From Novosphingobium sp. (lineage in GTDB: Bacteria > Pseudomonadota > Alphaproteobacteria > Sphingomonadales > Sphingomonadaceae), in assembly GCA_025356575.1 (NCBI GenBank), contig JANXSP010000054.1, positions 1 through 37,385 of the forward strand: a stretch of DNA of 37,385 nucleotides, written 5' to 3'. The notes under the pieces were generated by a model that had not been told where the DNA came from, searched no databases, and saw nothing but the letters and a program-made list of their open reading frames with translations. Below, piece after piece: positions 16,657-25,165 of this stretch. Positions within the stretch are counted from its first letter, which is position 1; the number at the start of each line of letters is the position of its first letter. The position numbers and the translations under genes are program-made.

Positions 16657-18034
16657 TGGAGAGGTTCACTTGGCTTGCCTCCAACGGCTGGTTGAGAACC
16701 CGGCCGAGCGGGCCACGCAGCGCGAACACGAGCGCTGCACCTAGCGCAGCAATCCCGGCATCCATCGTCCAGAAAGTGGCCGGGCTCATTTGATCATAGA
16801 AGCTGCCGACCCATCCCGCGGCAGTGTGGGCGATAAATGGGGAAAGAAATGCCGCGCCCATCATCGCTCCTGTTACCGATCGCGGCGCGGCGCGGCTGAC
16901 CAGGGCTAGCAACGTTGGCCAATAGTACATCCACGCCAATCCCATCGCCAGGAACCCCCCGAGCGCCCAAGCCGCGGCAACCTGCCCGCGCGCCGGGGAG
17001 AGCGCGCTGCCGGCCGCAAGCACCATCGCCGCTAGCGAGATCAGCACCATTCCGATGGCGATCTTGCCGAGACTGTCGGGTTCGGACTTGCGCCGCGCCT
17101 GCCACGCCCAGAGCACAATCAGCACCGGCGCCGCAAGAATGCTGCCGATCGAATCGACCGAGTTGAACCAGCTTGCCGGAATGGTGCCGAGGGCACTGGC
17201 CAGGTTGACCTGTTGATCGATCCACACGATCCCGATGCTCCAAACCATCGGATAGGCAATTTCTGCCGGGATGGTCAGTGCGATGACCGCGAACAGCACC
17301 CATATCCGGCGGCGTTCAGCCGCGTTAAGCGGGGCGCGCTGCGCACGGCGGTTGCCCACCGGGCGGCTGGCGGGGAGATAGCGCTGCCCGGCGATATAGG
17401 TAACCAGGGCAAGCAACATCAATCCGGCTGCGACGCCGAAACCGGCATGCCAGCCAAAGATCGCCGCAACGCCCCCGGTTACCAGCGGGCCCGCAGCGGC
17501 ACCGATATTGATCCCCGTCGAGAATATCGTGAACCCCCGTGCGCGCAGCGATTCTGCTTCGGCCGGATAAAGCGCACCGACCTGCGCAGAGATATTGCCC
17601 TTGAGGCAGCCCGATCCAAGGATCAGCAAGGCCAGCGCGATCAGGAAACTGAAATCGAATGCCATCGCCAGGTGCCCCGCGCTCATCAACAGCGCGCCAA
17701 GGATCACCGTGCGGTTAGCTCCCAACGCCCGATCCGCGATCCACCCGCCCAGGATCGGCGTGAAATAGACCAAGCCCGAATACCAGCCATAGACCAGCGC
17801 GGCGAAGGCGAGGTCGGTCATCGGCGCGCGCAATTCGAATGCGTGGCGTAAGGTCGCCAGCCCCGCAACATGTTCGACATGACCCGGCTGCAGCAGTTGC
17901 TTGATCATGTATAGCGTCAGCAGAGAGGTCATTCCGTAAAACGAAAATCGTTCCCACAGCTCGGTAAAAGAGAGGAAATACAGGGCTTTTGGGTGACCAC
18001 CAAACTCTGCGGCAGATCGGTCAGGTTCGGTCAT
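16649..18034 (-). CDS. POT/PTR-family proton-dependent peptide transporter-like MFS protein
   Basis: This 461-residue polytopic inner-membrane protein with about 12-14 hydrophobic segments belongs to the proton-coupled oligopeptide transporter (POT/PTR2) family. Near the N-terminus is ELWERFSFYGM (about 25-35), the ExxERFxYY motif with Phe for the first Tyr. LGGWIADRALG follows as the loop-2 signature, then GSGCLKGNISAQVG and a FSTGINIGAAAGP segment. Family members import di- or tripeptides and, in some cases, other zwitterions. An ATG at 18034 is selected because GAGGGAG lies 6 nt upstream; the ATG at 18040 would abut that site. It is first in a two-gene unit with the E1-like dehydrogenase, implying uptake of a substrate that ends as a 2-oxoacid. 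Confidence 0.88.
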   Translation of the reverse strand: MTEPDRSAAEFGGHPKALYFLSFTELWERFSFYGMTSLLTLYMIKQLLQPGHVEHVAGLATLRHAFELRAPMTDLAFAALVYGWYSGLVYFTPILGGWIADRALGANRTVILGALLMSAGHLAMAFDFSFLIALALLILGSGCLKGNISAQVGALYPAEAESLRARGFTIFSTGINIGAAAGPLVTGGVAAIFGWHAGFGVAAGLMLLALVTYIAGQRYLPASRPVGNRRAQRAPLNAAERRRIWVLFAVIALTIPAEIAYPMVWSIGIVWIDQQVNLASALGTIPASWFNSVDSIGSILAAPVLIVLWAWQARRKSEPDSLGKIAIGMVLISLAAMVLAAGSALSPARGQVAAAWALGGFLAMGLAWMYYWPTLLALVSRAAPRSVTGAMMGAAFLSPFIAHTAAGWVGSFYDQMSPATFWTMDAGIAALGAALVFALRGPLGRVLNQPLEASQVNLSNG

Positions 18035-18203
18035 CGGCATCTCCCTCGTATGCAGGGTAGGCGATCCCCAACCGCTGGCAAGGTCCTCCCCAAACAAGCC
18101 GTTCCGATCGAGTGATGTTGGCCCACTAAGCGAGTGGATGGGGCTTGCTCGAGCGACGAGCGGCGCGAACTACGGCTTTGGCAATAACTGCGAGACCCCG
18201 GAT

Positions 18204-18224
18204 CGGCTCAGCAATGCCGAGCCG
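18204..18224. repeat. Short inverted repeat (9-bp stem, 3-nt loop) in the cysQ-transporter spacer
   Basis: CGGCTCAGC (18204-18212) and GCCGAGCCG (18216-18224) can form a nine-pair hairpin with one G-U pair and an AAT loop. No T-run follows on either strand, so it is a poor intrinsic terminator. It sits in the 270-bp spacer (18035-18304) between the cysQ stop and the transporter start, both on the minus strand. That spacer otherwise holds no supported gene. It may be a regulatory or mRNA-stabilising structure, or fortuitous. Confidence 0.4.
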
Positions 18225-18304
18225 CTCTTGGACGGCCCCATCTGCCGAGCAATCGGAGCAGTCCGCCGCATCGGTGCAAAATCTCCCTCCTGCGCAAACA
18301 CTCT

Positions 18305-19060
18305 TCAATCTAGCAATCGGTTCGCGGCCATTTCCGCAACGAGGGCCAATGTGCGCTCAGCCCATTCGGCGCGGCAGATCAGCAAATCGGGCATGTACGT
18401 GTCGCGCTGGTTATAGCGCAGCGGGGTTCCGTCGGCGCGGCTGACGTGGAGACCGTGCGCTGCGGCAACCGCGACCGGGGCGCAGCTGTCCCATTCGTAT
18501 TGACCGCCGGTGTGGAGATAGATTTCGGCCTCGCCGCGGACGATCGCCATCGCCTTGGCACCGGCGCTGCCCATCGGAATGAGCTGTGCGCCGATGGCTT
18601 CGGCGAGGTAGATCGCTTCGGCGGCAGGACGCGTTCGGCTCACCACCATGCGGGCGCGCTCGCGCGCCGGGGCAAGCTGACCGGGCCGATCCGAACGAAG
18701 CACGGTGCCGAGCGCGGGCAACGCCACCGCGCCGACGCTGGCAATTCCGCCCACCGCCAGCGCAACGTGCACCGCCCAATCGCTGCGCCCCTCGCCATAT
18801 TCGCGGGTACCGTCGACGGGGTCGATGATCCATACCCGGCTCATCGCGAGGCGGGCGGCATCGTCGCGTTCCTCTTCCGACAGTAGCCCATCGCCGGGCC
18901 GCGCATCGCGCAAAGCCTGGACGAGATAGGCATTGGCTGCCCGATCGCCCGCGGCGCCGAGCGCCTTGCCCGTCAGCTCTCCGGCGGCGCGGATGTCGAG
19001 CAGCAGCCGGCCCGCAGCCTCGGCCAGGTTCGCGGCAAGTTCGGCGTCCGACACGTTCAC
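18305..19060 (-). CDS. cysQ: 3'(2'),5'-bisphosphate nucleotidase
   Basis: This 251-residue member of the inositol-monophosphatase superfamily hydrolyses 3'-phosphoadenosine 5'-phosphate (PAP) to AMP, clearing the by-product of PAPS-dependent sulfate reduction. The metal-binding motifs are LSEEE (60-64), [12 protein letters not shown] (77-88, with Asp80 and Asp83) and the C-terminal WDSCAP (190-195, Asp191). The start is a GTG at 19060 whose GTGA overlaps the cysNC stop by 4 bp, so it is translationally coupled as the last gene of cysD-cysNC-cysQ. The operon context supports PAP rather than inositol phosphate as substrate. Confidence 0.92.
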   Translation of the reverse strand: MNVSDAELAANLAEAAGRLLLDIRAAGELTGKALGAAGDRAANAYLVQALRDARPGDGLLSEEERDDAARLAMSRVWIIDPVDGTREYGEGRSDWAVHVALAVGGIASVGAVALPALGTVLRSDRPGQLAPARERARMVVSRTRPAAEAIYLAEAIGAQLIPMGSAGAKAMAIVRGEAEIYLHTGGQYEWDSCAPVAVAAAHGLHVSRADGTPLRYNQRDTYMPDLLICRAEWAERTLALVAEMAANRLLD

Positions 19061-20973
19061 TTGAGCGGCATGATCTGGCGAACGATGTGCGCAGCGGCTT
19101 CGGCTGCGGTCATCTCGACCGTGTTGACGCGAATGTCGGGGTTCAGCGGCGGCTCGTACGGACTGTCGATCCCGGTAAAGTTCTTGAGCTGACCGCTGCG
19201 GGCTTTCTTGTACAAACCTTTGACGTCGCGCGTCTCGGCCACCGCCAGCGGGGTGTCGACAAAGATTTCGACGAATTCGCCCTCGGGTAGCATCGCCCGG
19301 ACCATGTCGCGCTCGGCCCGGAACGGCGAGATGAACGCGGTCAGGACGATCAGGCCGGCGTCGGTCATCAGCTTCGCCACTTCTCCCACCCGGCGGATAT
19401 TTTCGATCCGATCGGTTTCGGTGAATCCGAGGTCCTTGTTGAGGCCGTGGCGCACATTGTCACCATCGAGCAGAAAGGTGTGGCGGTTCATCAGGTTCAG
19501 GGCTTTTTCGACCTCGTTGGCGATAGTCGATTTGCCCGAGCCGGAAAGACCGGTGAACCACAGCACCCGCGGCGCCTGGTTCTTGAGTGCGGCGTGATCG
19601 GCACGGGCGATGTCGGTGGGCTGCCAGTGGACGTTCTGGGCTCGGCGCAGGCTGAAGTGGATCATGCCCGCAGCAACCGTGGCATTGGTCAGCTTGTCGA
19701 TCAGGATGAACCCGCCCAGCGTGCGGTTGGCGGCGTACGGTTCGAACACGATCGGCTTGTCGGTAGTCAGTTCCACGACCCCGATCGCATTGAGCGCGAG
19801 CGTCTTGGCGGCGAGCCTTTCGAGCGTATTCACGTTGATTTCGTACTTGGGCGCCTGGGTCGTTGCCGAAACGGTCTGCGTGGCAAGCTTGAGCCAGTAC
19901 GCGCGGCCGGGGATCAGTGCTTCATCGGCCAGCCAAACAAGCGCCGCCTCGAACTGATCGGCGGTTTCGGGCGGGGCTTCTGCCGCGGCTATGACATTGC
20001 CGCGCGAACAGTCAATCTCGTCGGCCAGGCATAGCGTGACCGACTGGCCCGCCGCAGCTTGGCCGAGATCGCCATCGCGCGTGACGATGCGCGTGACCAA
20101 ACTGACTTTGCCCGAGGGCAGCACCCGCACCGCGTCGCCGGGCTTGATCGATCCCGCGGCGATCAGTCCGCAATACCCGCGGAAATCGAGGTTGGGACGA
20201 TTGACCCACTGGACGGGCAGGCGAAACGGCCCGGCCGCGTCGGCGGAAGTGAGCACCTCGACGGTTTCGAGATGTTCGATCAGGCTTGGGCCGGTGTACC
20301 ACGGCGTGTTGGGACTGGGCGCAGAGGTGATGTTGTCGCCCTTGAACCCGGAGATCGGCAGAGCGGTAAACGTTTCGATCCCGATTTTGCGCGCGAATGA
20401 CGCATATTCGGACACTATCGCGTCGAACACATCGTGGTCGTATCCGACCAGGTCCATCTTGTTGATCGCGAGGACGATGTTGCGAATGCCGATCAGGTGG
20501 CAGAGGTAGCTGTGCCGCCGGGTCTGGACGAGCACGCCCTTGCGCGCATCGATCAGGATCACTGCTAGGTCCGCGGTACTCGCCCCGGTGATCATGTTGC
20601 GCGTATACTGCTCATGCCCGGGGCAATCGGCGACAATGAACTTTCGCCGTTCGGTGTTGAAGAACCGGTAGGCGACGTCGATTGTGATGCCCTGTTCGCG
20701 CTCGGCCGCGAGCCCGTCAACGAGGAGTGCGAAGTCGATTTCCTGCCCTTGCGTGCCGATGCGCTTCGAATCCGCGGCCAGCGCGTCGAGCTGGTCCTCG
20801 AAGATCATCTGGCTGTCGTAAAGGAGTCGCCCGATCAGCGTGGACTTGCCATCGTCGACACTGCCGCAAGTGATGAACCGCAGCATCGTCTTGTGCTGGT
20901 GCTGGGCGAGATAGGCGTCGATATCCTCGGCGATAAGGGTTTCGGTCACGTAACCGGGAATGGCGTCAGCCAT
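19057..20973 (-). CDS. cysN: Bifunctional sulfate adenylyltransferase subunit 1/adenylylsulfate kinase
   Basis: This 638-residue CysN-CysC fusion has an N-terminal EF-Tu-like GTPase that drives ATP sulfurylase: P-loop GSVDDGKS at 37-44, DCPGHEQY, and NKMD for guanine recognition. Beta-barrel domains follow, then an APS kinase domain from about 470 with its own P-loop GLSGSGKS at 475-482 and [17 protein letters not shown]. Together with CysD it makes APS from sulfate and ATP, then phosphorylates APS to PAPS. The ATG overlaps the cysD stop by 1 bp (TGATG). Both domains look intact. Confidence 0.97.
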   Translation of the reverse strand: MADAIPGYVTETLIAEDIDAYLAQHQHKTMLRFITCGSVDDGKSTLIGRLLYDSQMIFEDQLDALAADSKRIGTQGQEIDFALLVDGLAAEREQGITIDVAYRFFNTERRKFIVADCPGHEQYTRNMITGASTADLAVILIDARKGVLVQTRRHSYLCHLIGIRNIVLAINKMDLVGYDHDVFDAIVSEYASFARKIGIETFTALPISGFKGDNITSAPSPNTPWYTGPSLIEHLETVEVLTSADAAGPFRLPVQWVNRPNLDFRGYCGLIAAGSIKPGDAVRVLPSGKVSLVTRIVTRDGDLGQAAAGQSVTLCLADEIDCSRGNVIAAAEAPPETADQFEAALVWLADEALIPGRAYWLKLATQTVSATTQAPKYEINVNTLERLAAKTLALNAIGVVELTTDKPIVFEPYAANRTLGGFILIDKLTNATVAAGMIHFSLRRAQNVHWQPTDIARADHAALKNQAPRVLWFTGLSGSGKSTIANEVEKALNLMNRHTFLLDGDNVRHGLNKDLGFTETDRIENIRRVGEVAKLMTDAGLIVLTAFISPFRAERDMVRAMLPEGEFVEIFVDTPLAVAETRDVKGLYKKARSGQLKNFTGIDSPYEPPLNPDIRVNTVEMTAAEAAAHIVRQIMPLK

Positions 20974-21890
20974 CAGAAGTACCCCTGCTGTTTCTTGACT
21001 TCCATCCCCGCACCGCCCGCGTCCTTGTCGATGGCCCGGCCCTGGCGTTCGCTGGTGGTGGTGAGGAGCGTCTCCTGAATGACTTCGCTTAAGGTTCCGG
21101 CGGTGCTTTCGACCGCGCCGGTCAGCGGATAGCAGCCCAGTGTCCGGAACCGGATCGATCGCATCACCGGCACTTCGCCGGGCGCAAGCGGGAAGCGGTC
21201 GTCATCGACCATCAGCAGCATTCCGTCGCGCATTACCGTTGGGCGCGGCGCCGCGAAGTAGAGCGGGACAATCTCGATACCCTCGAGTTGGATGTACTGC
21301 CAGACATCGAGCTCGGTCCAGTTCGAGATCGGGAAGACACGGATGCTTTCGCCCTTGTTCTTGCGCGCATTGTAAAGATTCCACAGCTCGGGCCGCTGGT
21401 TCTTGGGGTCCCAGCCATGCGACGCCGTGCGAAAGCTGAAGATGCGTTCCTTGGCGCGGCTCTTCTCCTCATCGCGCCGCGCGCCGCCGAACGCGGCATC
21501 GAAGCCGTGCTGGTCGAGTGCTTGCTTGAGCCCCTCGGTCTTCCATATGTCGGTGTGGAGGGCGCCGTGATCGAACGGGTTGATCCCGCGCGCGATCGCC
21601 TCGGGGTTCCGGTGGACGAGCAGCTCCATCCGGGCGCCCTGCGCTGCTTTTTCCCGCAAGGCGTACATCGCCTGGAACTTCCACGTCGTATCGACGTGGA
21701 GCAGCGGAAAGGGCGGGGGCGAGGGATAAAACGCCTTGCCCGCCAGATGCAGCATCACCGCGCTGTCCTTGCCGACCGAATAGAGCATGACCGGCTTGTC
21801 TGCCTCGGCCACGACTTCGCGCATGATGTGGATCGCCTCGGCCTCGAGCCGCTGGAGATGGGTCAGGGCGTTTCGCGCGCTGTCGCTCAC
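20973..21890 (-). CDS. cysD: Sulfate adenylyltransferase subunit 2
   Basis: CysD, 305 residues, is the adenylyl-transferring subunit of ATP sulfurylase, a PP-loop family enzyme. The PP-loop SVGKDS lies at 38-43. [20 protein letters not shown] and the C-terminal [15 protein letters not shown] segment with [10 protein letters not shown] are family hallmarks. The start is a GTG at 21890 with GGAGAG about 5 nt upstream. It is first in cysD-cysNC-cysQ and divergent from a marR gene, with 162 bp between the two starts. Confidence 0.97.
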   Translation of the reverse strand: MSDSARNALTHLQRLEAEAIHIMREVVAEADKPVMLYSVGKDSAVMLHLAGKAFYPSPPPFPLLHVDTTWKFQAMYALREKAAQGARMELLVHRNPEAIARGINPFDHGALHTDIWKTEGLKQALDQHGFDAAFGGARRDEEKSRAKERIFSFRTASHGWDPKNQRPELWNLYNARKNKGESIRVFPISNWTELDVWQYIQLEGIEIVPLYFAAPRPTVMRDGMLLMVDDDRFPLAPGEVPVMRSIRFRTLGCYPLTGAVESTAGTLSEVIQETLLTTTSERQGRAIDKDAGGAGMEVKKQQGYF

Positions 21891-22015
21891 GTGGCTCTCC
21901 GCAGGGGTTGCAACCGGGCTGGCTGAACCTCGGCGATAGCGGCTCTATGCCGGTGGAGCAAAGTCAGCCTGCCGATACTTTTTGCCGCGGGCACATTCGC
22001 AAAGCAAAGATAACC

Positions 22016-22043
22016 TTGACGATTGTAAGCATAATTATATATC
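22016..22043 (+). promoter_or_regulatory. Probable promoter and operator of the marR-efflux operon
   Basis: A consensus-like -35 TTGACG (22016-22021) is followed after 16 nt by TATATC (22038-22043). Transcription would begin near 22050, only a few bases before the ATG at 22053. An 8-bp perfect palindrome ATAATTAT (22031-22038) in the AT-rich spacer overlaps the -10 box and is a plausible self-repression site for the MarR product. No Shine-Dalgarno sequence precedes the ATG, which agrees with a nearly leaderless transcript. Confidence 0.55.
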
Positions 22044-22052
22044 GTTCCAGCA

Positions 22053-22511
22053 ATGGAAGAAAATATTGCCTCGGTCCTGACGGATGTTTCGCGGCTCATG
22101 CGGCGCGAATTCGATTCCCGCGCGCGCGGGATCGGCGTGACCCGGCCGCAATGGCAAGTGCTCACCGTGCTGCGCCGCAACGAGGGCATCAACCAGGGCG
22201 GGCTGGCCGATCTGCTCGAGGTGGAGCCGATTACAGTGTGCAGGATGGTCGATCGTCTCCAGGAAGCCGATCTGGTCGAACGCCGTGCCGATCCAGCCGA
22301 TCGTCGATCCTGGCGCCTGTTTCTGACGGCCAAGGCGGAAGAACTGCTCGGGCAACTGCGACCGTTCGCCGAGACGATGATCGCCGAAGCGCTTGACGGG
22401 ATCGGCGGCGACGATCGTGCCCGGTTGCGTTCGTCGCTTGAGCGTATCCGCCAGAACCTGTCGCGCCAGAATGTCTCTCGCCCGCCGGACGATCTGGTGG
22501 CGCATGGCTGA
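22053..22511 (+). CDS. MarR-family transcriptional regulator
   Basis: This 152-residue winged-helix regulator has the MarR pattern: helix 1 dimerisation region (SVLTDVSRLMRREFDSRA), VTRPQWQVLTVLRR, the recognition helix region VEPITVCRMVDRLQEADLVER and the wing RRADPADRRSWRLFLT. It is the first gene of a three-gene operon, with its stop 8 bp inside the next gene (ATGGCTGA), a membrane-fusion protein. MarR proteins beside EmrAB pumps normally repress them and are released by the pump's substrates. The ligand is unknown. Confidence 0.94.
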   Translation: MEENIASVLTDVSRLMRREFDSRARGIGVTRPQWQVLTVLRRNEGINQGGLADLLEVEPITVCRMVDRLQEADLVERRADPADRRSWRLFLTAKAEELLGQLRPFAETMIAEALDGIGGDDRARLRSSLERIRQNLSRQNVSRPPDDLVAHG

Positions 22512-23604
22512 GGGCGATCCGCGTATCGATACCGCTGCAGCGACCTCCGCGACCGCAGCCGACGCTCCCGCAGCCGACGCGCCCGGCGAGACCGTCGTCG
22601 TGCGCAAGCCCCGACGCTGGGGGCGGCTGCTCCTGATGCTTTCGCTACCCGCGATTTTGATCGCCGGCGTTCTTATTTATTACCGCGCCAACGATCATTA
22701 CGTTTCGACCGACAATGCCTATGTCCAGCAGGACAAAGTCTCGGTCAGCGCCGAAGTCAGCGGGCGCCTGGTCGAAGTCGGCGTCAAGGAGAACCAGATC
22801 GTCCACCAGGGCGATCTGTTGTTCCGGATCGACCCCGAGCCGTATCGGATTTCCATGGCGCAGGCCGATGCCTCGATCGCCGCCGCACAAGTGCGGGTCG
22901 TCGGGATGGAGACCGATCTATCGACCAAGGCCGCTGATATCGCCACCGCCCGCGCCAGCGTCAATTACGCGCAAGGCCAGTATAATCGTGAGGCGGCGCT
23001 GATGGCGCGGGGGTTCTCTACGCGTGCGCGGATCGACGCAGTCGTCCAGGCGCTCGCGGCGGCACGCGGCCAGCTCGCCAATGCCGAGGGTGCGCAGGCC
23101 AAGGCCCGCGCCGCGCTCGCCACCGCCCCGGCCGCACCGGGTGTCGATCCGGCGGTCCTGGCCGGCCAGGTCCAGAAGCGCAAAGCCAACTACGATTTCG
23201 GCAAGACCGAAATTCGCGCGCCCATCGGCGGCGTAATCAGCCAGGCGGACCGGCTGCTGGTCGGACAGATGATGACCCAAGGCCTGCCCGCGGTCAGCAT
23301 CGTGGCCAACGGACAAAGTTGGGTGGAAGCGAATTTCAAGGAAACCGAGCTAGCCAACATGCGCGTCGGCCAGCCGGCCGAGCTGTGGTTCGATGCCTAT
23401 CCCGGGGTCCACTTGCGCGGCCATGTCGCCAGTATCGGCGCGGGGACGGGATCCGAATTCTCGATCTTGCCGGCGCAGAACGCGAACGGGAACTGGGTTA
23501 AGGTTACCCAGCGCATATCGGTCCGGATTGCCATCGATCAAACATCACCGCGCCCGCTGATCGCCGGATTGTCGACCTATGTCCGCATCGACACCGGCGG
23601 CTGA
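22504..23604 (+). CDS. HlyD/EmrA-family membrane fusion protein
   Basis: This 366-residue periplasmic adaptor has a cytoplasmic Ala-rich N-tail, a single membrane anchor at about 41-60 (LLLMLSLPAILIAGVLIYY) and a lipoyl/barrel-sandwich half-motif STDNAYVQQDKVSVSAEVSG. An alpha-helical hairpin (about 115-200) and the second half-motif, including FGKTEIRAPIGGVIS, follow, then a beta-barrel. It would bridge the DHA2 pump encoded next to an outer-membrane channel, which is not encoded here. ATG 22504 overlaps the marR stop by 8 bp, and the 3' end overlaps the pump gene by 26 bp. EmrA is the best-known relative. Confidence 0.93.
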   Translation: MAEGDPRIDTAAATSATAADAPAADAPGETVVVRKPRRWGRLLLMLSLPAILIAGVLIYYRANDHYVSTDNAYVQQDKVSVSAEVSGRLVEVGVKENQIVHQGDLLFRIDPEPYRISMAQADASIAAAQVRVVGMETDLSTKAADIATARASVNYAQGQYNREAALMARGFSTRARIDAVVQALAAARGQLANAEGAQAKARAALATAPAAPGVDPAVLAGQVQKRKANYDFGKTEIRAPIGGVISQADRLLVGQMMTQGLPAVSIVANGQSWVEANFKETELANMRVGQPAELWFDAYPGVHLRGHVASIGAGTGSEFSILPAQNANGNWVKVTQRISVRIAIDQTSPRPLIAGLSTYVRIDTGG

Positions 23605-25162
23605 CGCGGCCGCCAGCGCGGGCGAGCAACCCGCACAAGATGTCCCGCTGCTGCCGTCGCGCAACACCGGTCTGTTGATGGGCGCGGTCATGGCGGTTTC
23701 GGTCATGCAGTTCCTCGATTTGACGATCGCCAACGTCGCCTTGCCCAATATGCGCGCGGCGCTGGGGGCCACTCCGGAGTCGATTTCGTGGGTGGTGACC
23801 AGCTACATCATCGCCGGGGTGCTGGTGCTGCCGCTGACTGGCTGGCTGTCCGACCGGATCGGATCGCGCAACTTGTTCATTGGCGCCTCGCTGATGTTCG
23901 TGCTGTCCTCGATGCTCTGCGGGGCCGCGACATCGCTGACCGAGATGGTCCTCTTCCGCGCGCTGCAGGGGATCGCGTCGGCGTTCATCGGGCCGATGTC
24001 GCAGACCGCGATGTTCGATCTCAACGCGCCAAGCCGGCAGGCGCGAGCCATGTCGATCTGGGGGCTGGTGGTCATGATCGGACCGATCAGCGGCCCGTTC
24101 ATCGGCGGATTTCTGACCGATAACCTCAATTGGCGCTGGGTATTTTTCGTCAATGTGCCGATTGGCATTCCGGCGCTGGCAATCCTGTGGTGGCGGATGC
24201 CGTCGCGCATGATCACCCGCCGCCAGCTGGACATCTTCGGCGCAGCGATGCTCGCACTCGGCTTGGTCGGGCTGCAACTGCTCCTCGATCGCGGCAACCA
24301 GAACGACTGGTTCGATTCGACCGAAAGCGTGGTCGAAATCCTCGTCGCGATCTGCGCGTTCTGGATTTTCGCGGTGCATACCCGCGATGTCGCGCATCCG
24401 CTGTTCCAGGGAGCGATGGTCCGCAACCGCAACTTCATCGGCGGCCTTGCGTTCATGGTCATCCTTGGGGTCGCCAACGTCGCGCTCTCCTCGGTACTGC
24501 CGACGATGTACCAGTCGGTCTACGGCTACAGCGTAATGACGACCGGAATGCTGATGGCGCCGCGCGGGATCGGGGTGATGGTGACCATGGCGATCACCAA
24601 CCGGATCATGCGGCAGGCTGACGTGCGCTACCTGATTACCGCTGGTTATCTGCTTGCTGCAGGATCGATGTGGCTGATGACGACGTGGTCGCTCGATATG
24701 GATTCGCACCTCATCGTGGTCTCGGCCTTCATCCAGGGGTTGGGGCTGGGGTTCATCTTCGTCCCGGTCAACATGATCGCGTTTTCCACGCTCGCACCGA
24801 ACTTCCGTACCGATGGAACCACGCTGATGACCTTGGCGCGCAACCTGGGGGGAAGCTTCGGGATATCTGCGATCGTCACGACACTGTCGCGCAACCTCCA
24901 GATCAGCCACGCCGATATCGCCGCCAACGTGACGTCCTACAGTGTTCCGGCAGTCGATCCCTCGCTGGTCGCGGGGCAATTGGGACCTTACGGCGATGCG
25001 GCGATGGCGATGCTCAACGGCGAAGTGACACGCCAAGCGGCGTTCATCGCCTACCTCGACAATTTCTTCATGTTGTTCTGGGTTCTGCTGTCGATCGCCC
25101 CGCTGGCATTTTTCCTCAAGCGGCCGCGCCCGATCGGTTCGCCGATGCCCCCCGGCGAATAG
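23579..25162 (+). CDS. DHA2-family (EmrB/QacA) drug efflux MFS permease
   Basis: This 527-residue proton-driven efflux permease of the 14-TMS DHA2 family has TM1 with FLDLTIANVALP, the loop motif A GWLSDRIGSRN after TM2, TM4 LFRALQGIASAF and antiporter motif C in IGPISGPFIGG followed by NWRWVFFVNVPIG. It works with the preceding HlyD-type adaptor to expel toxic compounds from the inner membrane or cytoplasm. The start ATG lies 26 bp inside the adaptor gene with no clear ribosome binding site, so it is probably coupled. It ends 3 bp from the convergent galK stop. Confidence 0.95.
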   Translation: MSASTPAADAAASAGEQPAQDVPLLPSRNTGLLMGAVMAVSVMQFLDLTIANVALPNMRAALGATPESISWVVTSYIIAGVLVLPLTGWLSDRIGSRNLFIGASLMFVLSSMLCGAATSLTEMVLFRALQGIASAFIGPMSQTAMFDLNAPSRQARAMSIWGLVVMIGPISGPFIGGFLTDNLNWRWVFFVNVPIGIPALAILWWRMPSRMITRRQLDIFGAAMLALGLVGLQLLLDRGNQNDWFDSTESVVEILVAICAFWIFAVHTRDVAHPLFQGAMVRNRNFIGGLAFMVILGVANVALSSVLPTMYQSVYGYSVMTTGMLMAPRGIGVMVTMAITNRIMRQADVRYLITAGYLLAAGSMWLMTTWSLDMDSHLIVVSAFIQGLGLGFIFVPVNMIAFSTLAPNFRTDGTTLMTLARNLGGSFGISAIVTTLSRNLQISHADIAANVTSYSVPAVDPSLVAGQLGPYGDAAMAMLNGEVTRQAAFIAYLDNFFMLFWVLLSIAPLAFFLKRPRPIGSPMPPGE

Positions 25163-25165
25163 TCG

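Noticed and set aside
18126..18308. A 60-codon minus-strand frame starting with a TTG that overlaps the cysQ stop by 4 bp, with four cysteines including CxxC near its N-terminus
   Set aside because: The overlap is attractive, but third-codon-position GC is only about 57 percent, far below the neighbouring genes. The sequence resembles no family I recognise, and its only strong AGGAGG lies inside the frame rather than before it.
23504..25036. Long minus-strand open frame of about 510 codons
   Set aside because: It is antisense to the well-supported DHA2 efflux permease; the translation is His/Arg/Asp-rich and shows no recognisable motif.
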